In this document: one piece after another, positions 43,501 through 48,379 of the stretch
Layout: every line of letters begins with the position of its first letter
Numbering within the stretch: the first letter of the stretch is position 1
Source of the DNA: Bacteroidia bacterium
GTDB taxonomy: Bacteria; Bacteroidota; Bacteroidia; Bacteroidales; UBA7960
Direction: 5' to 3'
Assembly: GCA_007695305.1 (NCBI GenBank)
Contig: REEA01000129.1
Location: 1-48,379 of the forward strand
DNA: 48,379 nucleotides
Notes under the pieces: generated by a model
Database searches by the model: none
Told to the model about the DNA's origin: nothing
Seen by the model: the letters and a program-made list of their open reading frames with translations, nothing else
Made by a program: the position numbers and the translations under genes

Positions 43501-44072
43501 TTCAGGATACTTTCATGCATGGTGAATACAGTTCCTGCCTGCGGTACGTTGTCGTTTACATATAAAACACCGGTACCGGTTCTCCAGTTGTGAAAATGCG
43601 CCACCAAACGGTCGTGTGCAGTCAGATGAAACTGGTAAAAACTCTCAATTACCTGACCAGCAGCGTACCCAAACATGGCAGGCTCGGTGTAATCCCACTG
43701 ACCACTCAGAGAGTTCAAACCAAACTTCAACCAATAATTTGTAAAAATCTTGTCTTTTTGTCCGAAAAGAGGCGTAAAATCAACCAGAATGGCAATGGGT
43801 TCTCCCTGTACCTGCCACCTGCCAATGCGAACATGTATATTGTGTTCGGCCGCATACTCACGCCACGACCTGAATATCTCCGTGTCTTCAATAAATTCGG
43901 GATGCTTATGCGTTTCTTTCCAAACATCAGGGCCAATGCAAATATATTTGTCCTTAAGATGGTCGGTGAGATATGGTGTTTTTGTACTGAGCTGGGTATG
44001 CAGATCACTCACTTTGTTGCAAACCTCCCAACTCACTTCAAATAAATAATCCGGACTGAGTTTTTGTTTCAT
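40572..44072 (-). CDS. Glycogen synthase-like / alpha-glucan phosphorylase fusion
   Basis: This fusion has 1166 residues from the ATG at 44072 ([20 protein letters not shown]); the frame also extends to 44132, but those 20 residues come from a low-complexity leader. Residues 1-280 match the N-terminal Rossmann domain of GT3-type glycogen synthases ([14 protein letters not shown]), but the C-terminal nucleotide-sugar half is missing and the chain passes into the DUF3417/phosphorylase part (about 320-1166). There the catalytic features are intact: [35 protein letters not shown] and the PLP-lysine motif [14 protein letters not shown]. It should release glucose-1-phosphate from alpha-1,4-glucans. 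The N-terminal part probably only binds glucan. It is 87 bases from fabG. Confidence 0.9.
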   Translation of the reverse strand: [1166 protein letters not shown]

Positions 44073-44463
44073 TTGTTTATCGTTTTGTTTTGTTAAGTCA
44101 AAATGTAAAAAGTCGAAATGTGAAAATGTCAAAGGGCAAAAAAATCAAATCCTGCGTTCTCGCTTCAGGTATCCTTTGATACATTTACAAAAGCTTCAGG
44201 TAACATTTTCATTTATCTACATTTTAATGTTTTAAATAAAAAACCGTTGAAATAATCCACTTGAAATTATTCATTGGTGTATCCAAAATAAAGAGCGTGA
44301 AATTACAAAAAATTTAGCAACCGGAGACGGCTTTATGCTTCATTGACGACAAGGGGATCAAAGCCACCATTCCATATGCGCTCTGTGTAACCGGGTCAAA
44401 AAAACCTGCCTCCTTTGATAGGGAGGCAGGCAAATAGTTCAGCTGCAATTGGTTTCAACATAT
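44073..44463. other. Intergenic region between phosphorylase fusion and T9SS cargo gene
   Basis: No gene is supported. Left part (44094-44130): low-complexity words on the minus strand around aaatgtgaaaatgtc. Right part (44330-44397): a frame without start reading like a protein C-terminus on the minus strand (DPVTQSAYGMVALIPLSS), too short to call. The terminator of the T9SS gene lies at its right edge. No clear promoter for the phosphorylase was found; a TTTG and TATTTTGG pair has a spacing too short to count. Confidence 0.5.
44398..44430 (-). terminator. Terminator of the T9SS cargo gene
   Basis: Arms cctgcctcc (44405-44413) and ggaggcagg (44422-44430) form a nine-base stem. On the minus strand the A-run at 44398-44404 becomes a T-tract, as expected for termination just after the gene ending at 44464. 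Confidence 0.85.
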
Positions 44464-47400
44464 TTAGCGTTTCATCATTTTTTTATTGATGAAGGTACCA
44501 TCTTCAAATCGGATGGAAATAATGTAAAGCCCCGGTTGTAAATGATCAGTCCTTAATGTTACCTGGCTTCCTGCCGGAGTTTTTTCCATGAGCTTTTGTC
44601 CGGTAGTACTGAAAACAACAACTTCATTTATCAATTTGTTGGCTCCAATGTGGATTTGATACCGGAAAGGGTTGGGATACAATATGATATCTTCCAAATC
44701 CGTGTCAACCACATTTACGAATATTTCCATATCATCCGAATCACGGGCGGTAAGCTGTATGGTTTCCATAAATTGAGACACCAGAGCCGTCAGCAGGATG
44801 GGTTCGCCGGGTATCGTGTTGCCAATGTAATCGGCTTCAAAGAATAAAGTCCTGAACACTGCGTAATCGTCAAGATTGTTGTAAATATCGTAATTCGTAC
44901 CGGTTGCAAATACTGCACCGGCATCTTCAAAATAGATGGGTTCGGCGATGGTGATCAGTCTCGCCTGGTGAACCGTGCTCACATCACCCAATGATACACT
45001 CAGCGGAACAACTTCATTATTTGTTGATGTAGCGGGTCCCGGATCCTCCGTTGGAATAAACTGCAACATCTGGTTGTGTGCCGTCAATGTTCCGGTTAGA
45101 CCCGTAATACCGTCATACCGGTTGTATGAAGTTGTGATGATACCGTTGTTATCGTCAATGAGTATCCCTGCTGTATCATCCTGGATATACTTTTGATTCC
45201 TGTGGCTCATCTGGTATGTGAGAATGGCTTCACCGGTTAGCGTATAGGATGCACCCATCTGCCCGGCACGTAATTCGGCAATGGTGGCCACTTCCTCGGG
45301 ATCATCGCTCAACACTTCCACTGACACCATGTCCAGCAAAATGTGGTTCATTCCTTCATTCGTGTTTCTCAATGAGAAAATAAACTCGGCAATATCCGAA
45401 CTGTTGGCCGCGGTCACCACCTGGCTGTACTCGCTCCAGCTGTCGCTGTTTACGCTGATATACGTGTTGTAGGGAGCATACCCGAAACCGGTATCCCGGT
45501 CATCAAATAAACCTGTTCGGATATCGCCCTGACCTTTTACCCAAAATGTGATGTTGTATGATGTGCCGTTTTCAACCGAAGCAGGCTGACTGGTAAACCT
45601 GCGGTGATCACCGGAAGTGTTTACCAGCTGTGCTGCATAATTGCCGGAATAGGGATTATCACTGTATTGATTCACATTGGCAGCGCCGATATTTGATTTT
45701 GAACCATACCAGCAATCCGGCAAGCCATCCGTCCAGTCTTCAAAGTCCCCGTTACAGATCAACCCGTCTGGTTCATCTTCATCAATGGTGGTGAAGGTCC
45801 AGAACTCGCCGTCGTAGAAACCGGGGAAATAATTACCGGCCATGTCTGCAAAAGCATTGTCATCAACCAAAACGGAATAGGTGTTGCCTGGCAGCAAGGG
45901 TTCAGGAAGGCTGATGTAAACGTTGCCGCCATCAATGCTTACATACTCACTGTCTGCTTCAATATAGGCGACGAAGTTATCTCCTTGTCCTTCATAATAT
46001 TCAATGATAATGGCACCGTCTCCGGCAAAAATGAACATTTCGTCAAATTCCATCATGAGTTGCGGGTTCAGCTCAACGTTAGTGGCTCCCGATTCGGGAT
46101 ATTTGCTTACCAGTGATGGATCAACGTTATCAATGATCTGAAAATGACCGGATTCAGCAAAAAAGGAGGGGTCGTTATTGTCGGTCAGGCGATAAAAGAA
46201 TGTACCATGGATCCCATTGGCAACTTCCTCAACAATTTCGTCAAGATCAGCGGGAATAACAACACTCTCAACCGGGTCATCCAAATCAATCATGAACAAT
46301 TCAAACAACAATTGTTCAAGGTTCTCGGCTTCCCAGGTAAACACCATGTCGTCATAGGTAAAAAACTCATCACCTTCTTCCGGGGTGAGTACCACCAGGA
46401 TACGGTTCTCGCCCAGCGTGGTTACTTTGTAAAAAGCGTTGCTTTGATCCTCTGCTGTTACGGTTACCACGATGACATCCTCGAAGCTGATGGGAAGGTC
46501 ATCCAGGTCTTCTTCAGCCACTGGGTTTCCGTTAAGTGTTACGGCGTAAGTGGCGACAACATCGTTGGGTACCACCTCAATACCTCCAAATTCAAAAAAG
46601 TCATCCACATAGAGTATGGCTCCGGGATCCACCTCAGGATCATCCACTTCCAGACCACCCAGGTTAAGCACACTGATTCCCCCAATATTAAACACTGCCA
46701 GACTTACATCGCTGCTTAAGCCGGTTTCTGTGGCGGTAATCAAAATGTCGTTGATGTGCCAACGGCCAAAATTGTCGGCATCAGACTCATATTGGAACCC
46801 GATGTGTACTGTGCCTCCGTACGCACTCAGGTCGATATTACCTGAAAAGGTCCACGAACCAAACCCGCCGCCTGTATGGGGATCATAAGTGGCATCGAGG
46901 GTTGTCCATGTGGCATCCGCAGGATCACCAGAACCGGTATAGTTGTCAGAAATATGAACAGACAGTGCATCACCGGTGCGGAAAGCCGTCTGGTTATAAA
47001 AAGAAAAGTTGATGTTTTCCAAACCATTGAAATCAACTTCCGGTGAAATAAACCACGAATGGGGATATTCGGGCTGGCTGTTGAATTCAGTGATCATGGC
47101 ATAGGTAATGTTGGCGAAATCATCCAGCACCCATGTGTTGGCCCCCGGGAAGTAGTCATGCACTATCCACCCGCCGGAGAAAAGATCATCATCCTGAAAA
47201 TCTTTCTCCAGCACGAGCATACGGAATTGATATTCAACCGTGGCTACGTTACTGGGGGTAAGTCCTTCTTTGAAAGCCCTGGCTTTGATCACAACATCTT
47301 CATCAATGTCAATGGGATCGGTGAACAGGATATCATTTTCGGTAGGATCGTCACCGTTAAGCGTATAATAAATCTGGGCTTCAGGCGTACTGGTTGAAAT

Positions 47401-48030
47401 ATTAACCGATATTGCATCAAAGTAAATACCACCGGCCGGATCAAAAGCAGGGGTAGCAACCGTGGTCATTTCTCCAAGAGCTGCGAACATGCCAATGTTG
47501 ATACGCCCCTCATTCACGTTATCGCCACCGAGAATCTGCAGCTGGAAATCACCGGCTGCAAAATTTTGGGGGCCGCCGGGAAACACGTAAGAATATTCCT
47601 GGTAAACCTGGTAGGCGTCAAACCAGTCCTTGTTGATGGTGATCAGGGTTTCCCAGTTGTCGCCGCCATCGTAACTGATATTCAGGTCACGCTGTTTACC
47701 GCTACCCAACATCCAGTCGCGCAACTGCAGGCTAAAGCCGGTCATTCCGTTTACCGCACCGGTATTGTGCACTGTAAATACCTCTCTGTCGCGGAAAGAA
47801 TAAGAAGACCCTCCATAGCTCTCACCCTCAGCACCTCTTACGGCACTCACCGCATGAAAATGCCAGTCACCATCGATGTAGGTTTTTTCATTGTATCCGG
47901 TCATCGAACCGTCGGCCCACCAAAGATCACCGTTCTCAAACATGGTCACATAAATTTCATCTGCTATGCTGTTTACCGGAATAGCAAACAACATAATCAT
48001 TACGATTTTTTTCATTGTAGAAAGTTTCAT
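44464..48030 (-). CDS. Large secreted multidomain protein with T9SS sorting domain
   Basis: This 1188-residue cargo protein begins with a signal peptide (about 1-24). It contains a chitobiase/beta-hexosaminidase C-terminal-like domain (about 192-265; YYTLNGDDPTENDI), a choice-of-anchor J-type adhesion domain (about 270-435), a stretch near 540-600 with Ig-like features, a SbsA-type Ig-like domain (about 634-740), a carbohydrate-binding-like jelly roll (about 755-905; CNGDFEDW), an OB-like domain (about 911-1100; GILIDDNNG) and a C-terminal T9SS type A sorting domain (about 1110-1188; ILYPNPFRYQIHIGANK to the closing KKMMKR). No catalytic domain is seen. It likely works in surface adhesion or glycan binding. 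A second start at 48015 is possible. Confidence 0.9.
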   Translation of the reverse strand: MKLSTMKKIVMIMLFAIPVNSIADEIYVTMFENGDLWWADGSMTGYNEKTYIDGDWHFHAVSAVRGAEGESYGGSSYSFRDREVFTVHNTGAVNGMTGFSLQLRDWMLGSGKQRDLNISYDGGDNWETLITINKDWFDAYQVYQEYSYVFPGGPQNFAAGDFQLQILGGDNVNEGRINIGMFAALGEMTTVATPAFDPAGGIYFDAISVNISTSTPEAQIYYTLNGDDPTENDILFTDPIDIDEDVVIKARAFKEGLTPSNVATVEYQFRMLVLEKDFQDDDLFSGGWIVHDYFPGANTWVLDDFANITYAMITEFNSQPEYPHSWFISPEVDFNGLENINFSFYNQTAFRTGDALSVHISDNYTGSGDPADATWTTLDATYDPHTGGGFGSWTFSGNIDLSAYGGTVHIGFQYESDADNFGRWHINDILITATETGLSSDVSLAVFNIGGISVLNLGGLEVDDPEVDPGAILYVDDFFEFGGIEVVPNDVVATYAVTLNGNPVAEEDLDDLPISFEDVIVVTVTAEDQSNAFYKVTTLGENRILVVLTPEEGDEFFTYDDMVFTWEAENLEQLLFELFMIDLDDPVESVVIPADLDEIVEEVANGIHGTFFYRLTDNNDPSFFAESGHFQIIDNVDPSLVSKYPESGATNVELNPQLMMEFDEMFIFAGDGAIIIEYYEGQGDNFVAYIEADSEYVSIDGGNVYISLPEPLLPGNTYSVLVDDNAFADMAGNYFPGFYDGEFWTFTTIDEDEPDGLICNGDFEDWTDGLPDCWYGSKSNIGAANVNQYSDNPYSGNYAAQLVNTSGDHRRFTSQPASVENGTSYNITFWVKGQGDIRTGLFDDRDTGFGYAPYNTYISVNSDSWSEYSQVVTAANSSDIAEFIFSLRNTNEGMNHILLDMVSVEVLSDDPEEVATIAELRAGQMGASYTLTGEAILTYQMSHRNQKYIQDDTAGILIDDNNGIITTSYNRYDGITGLTGTLTAHNQMLQFIPTEDPGPATSTNNEVVPLSVSLGDVSTVHQARLITIAEPIYFEDAGAVFATGTNYDIYNNLDDYAVFRTLFFEADYIGNTIPGEPILLTALVSQFMETIQLTARDSDDMEIFVNVVDTDLEDIILYPNPFRYQIHIGANKLINEVVVFSTTGQKLMEKTPAGSQVTLRTDHLQPGLYIISIRFEDGTFINKKMMKR

Positions 48031-48090
48031 TGGATCAGCTTTTTATGGTTAAATTTTCTTGTTTTGAAACTGCTGGATACAGCCATTCCG

Positions 48091-48126
48091 GGTGAGTTTG
48101 AATGTGTTATAAGGCATTCACTCACC
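48091..48126 (-). promoter_or_regulatory. Bulged hairpin in the T9SS gene leader
   Basis: Arms ggtgagt and gaatg (48091-48097, 48100-48104) pair exactly with cattc and actcacc (48115-48119, 48120-48126), with a two-base bulge and a ten-base loop. It lies about 61 bases upstream of the gene start. There is no T-tract on either side, so it is not a terminator. It could be an operator or an mRNA leader structure. Confidence 0.6.
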
Positions 48127-48203
48127 TTATTTCTGTAAAGATAAAAAGAAGAAACGGATAATAAAACCTACCTGTAAGAAATTTCACAATAAAACAACAT
48201 GTC

Positions 48204-48236
48204 AAAACAGAATTATTGAATTCAATAAACTGTTTT
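48204..48236. repeat. 33-base dyad with a perfect 16-base palindrome
   Basis: ttattgaattcaataa (48213-48228) is a perfect palindrome. It is flanked by aaaacag (48204-48210) and ctgtttt (48230-48236), also complementary. The near-symmetric dyad of 33 bases could be an operator for a dimeric regulator. Confidence 0.7.
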
Positions 48237-48379
48237 TAACGGCATGGCAGGAAGACAGGAGGGAGGGCGAACAAAAACCACCCGGCTTTGAATCTTTAAG
48301 GACACAATGTGTTTAACCTTTTCATTAGCCTGCATTATTCACAAAAAGCAAACAAATTGTTGTATCTAATTGATTAAAT

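Larger units (their letters stand above)
48031..48379. other. Right-edge intergenic region
   Basis: This holds the leader and promoter region of the T9SS gene. It contains a 12-base-pair hairpin (48091-48126) and a long dyad (48204-48236), listed separately. On the minus strand TATCTTTA (48143-48136) resembles a -7 element, with no well-spaced -33 partner. No ORF is supported. Confidence 0.6.

Noticed and set aside
44330-44397. Minus-strand fragment resembling a protein C-terminus between the T9SS gene and the phosphorylase
   Set aside because: It lies downstream of a terminator, has no start codon and is only about 22 codons long. It may be a relic, but this cannot be shown.

Overview
The window is chromosomal DNA from a member of the Bacteroidota, probably an anaerobic or facultative lineage of the Bacteroidales/Marinilabiliales type. 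The evidence is mutually consistent: a secreted protein ends in a type IX secretion C-terminal sorting domain; several gene starts are preceded by the Bacteroidota promoter (TTG or TTTG, about 19 bases, TAnnTTTG) and Shine-Dalgarno sequences are weak or missing; there is a DUF4199 membrane protein, an Mpl-type murein recycling ligase and a glycogen synthase/alpha-glucan phosphorylase fusion. A very large acyl-CoA dehydratase activase points to anaerobic metabolism. No phage, insertion sequence, CRISPR array, tRNA or rRNA was found. The window is mostly housekeeping genes in short operons on both strands.

Layout, left to right. 0.3-2.4 kb: an OmpR/histidine-kinase pair. 2.4-4.0 kb: a thiamine-binding-like protein and a fucose-isomerase-like protein behind a near-perfect promoter. 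4.0-5.6 kb: an accessory patch with a compound micro-satellite and two tandem paralogous coiled-coil plus PD-(D/E)XK nuclease-like genes (DUF3782 type). 5.9-7.0 kb: a small unknown protein and an exported heavy-metal-associated-domain protein. 7.0-12.8 kb, minus strand: xseB, xseA, a flavin-reductase-like protein, a possible frameshifted micro-ORF, a C69 dipeptidase and a lipoprotein amidohydrolase. 13.1-22.0 kb, plus strand: an MltF-like transglycosylase, a dioxygenase/hydrolase pair resembling MhqO/MhqD, a nucleotidyltransferase, a MobB-like P-loop protein and the 1374-residue activase.

22.0-27.1 kb, minus strand: cold-shock protein, type II pantothenate kinase, a LutA-like Cys-rich protein, rlmB, ung and mpl. 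27.3-28.9 kb: an MBL-fold hydrolase and an APS/PAPS reductase. 29.0-32.7 kb, minus strand: SDR oxidoreductase, miaA, a glycosyltransferase and DUF4199. 32.8-38.3 kb, plus strand: SRP RNA, a transaldolase-like protein, an NfeD protease, pncB, pncA and an unrecognised four-repeat protein. 38.3-44.1 kb, minus strand: the run phosphorylase fusion, fabG, recF, DUF721/DciA. 44.5-48.0 kb, minus strand: the large T9SS cargo protein.

Functional themes: NAD salvage (pncB-pncA plus a protein of four OB-sized repeats), DNA maintenance (xseAB, ung, recF, dciA), CoA chemistry (pantothenate kinase and activase), quinone/electrophile defence (mhqO/mhqD-like) and storage glucan turnover. I see no complete novel defence or mobile system. 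The best leads for something undescribed are the four-repeat protein next to pncA, the paired nuclease-like genes with a sharp conversion tract, the frame-slipped micro-ORF behind the C69 peptidase, the truncated synthase half of the phosphorylase fusion, and the activase whose first ATPase domain has lost its nucleotide-binding motifs but kept its cluster cysteines.
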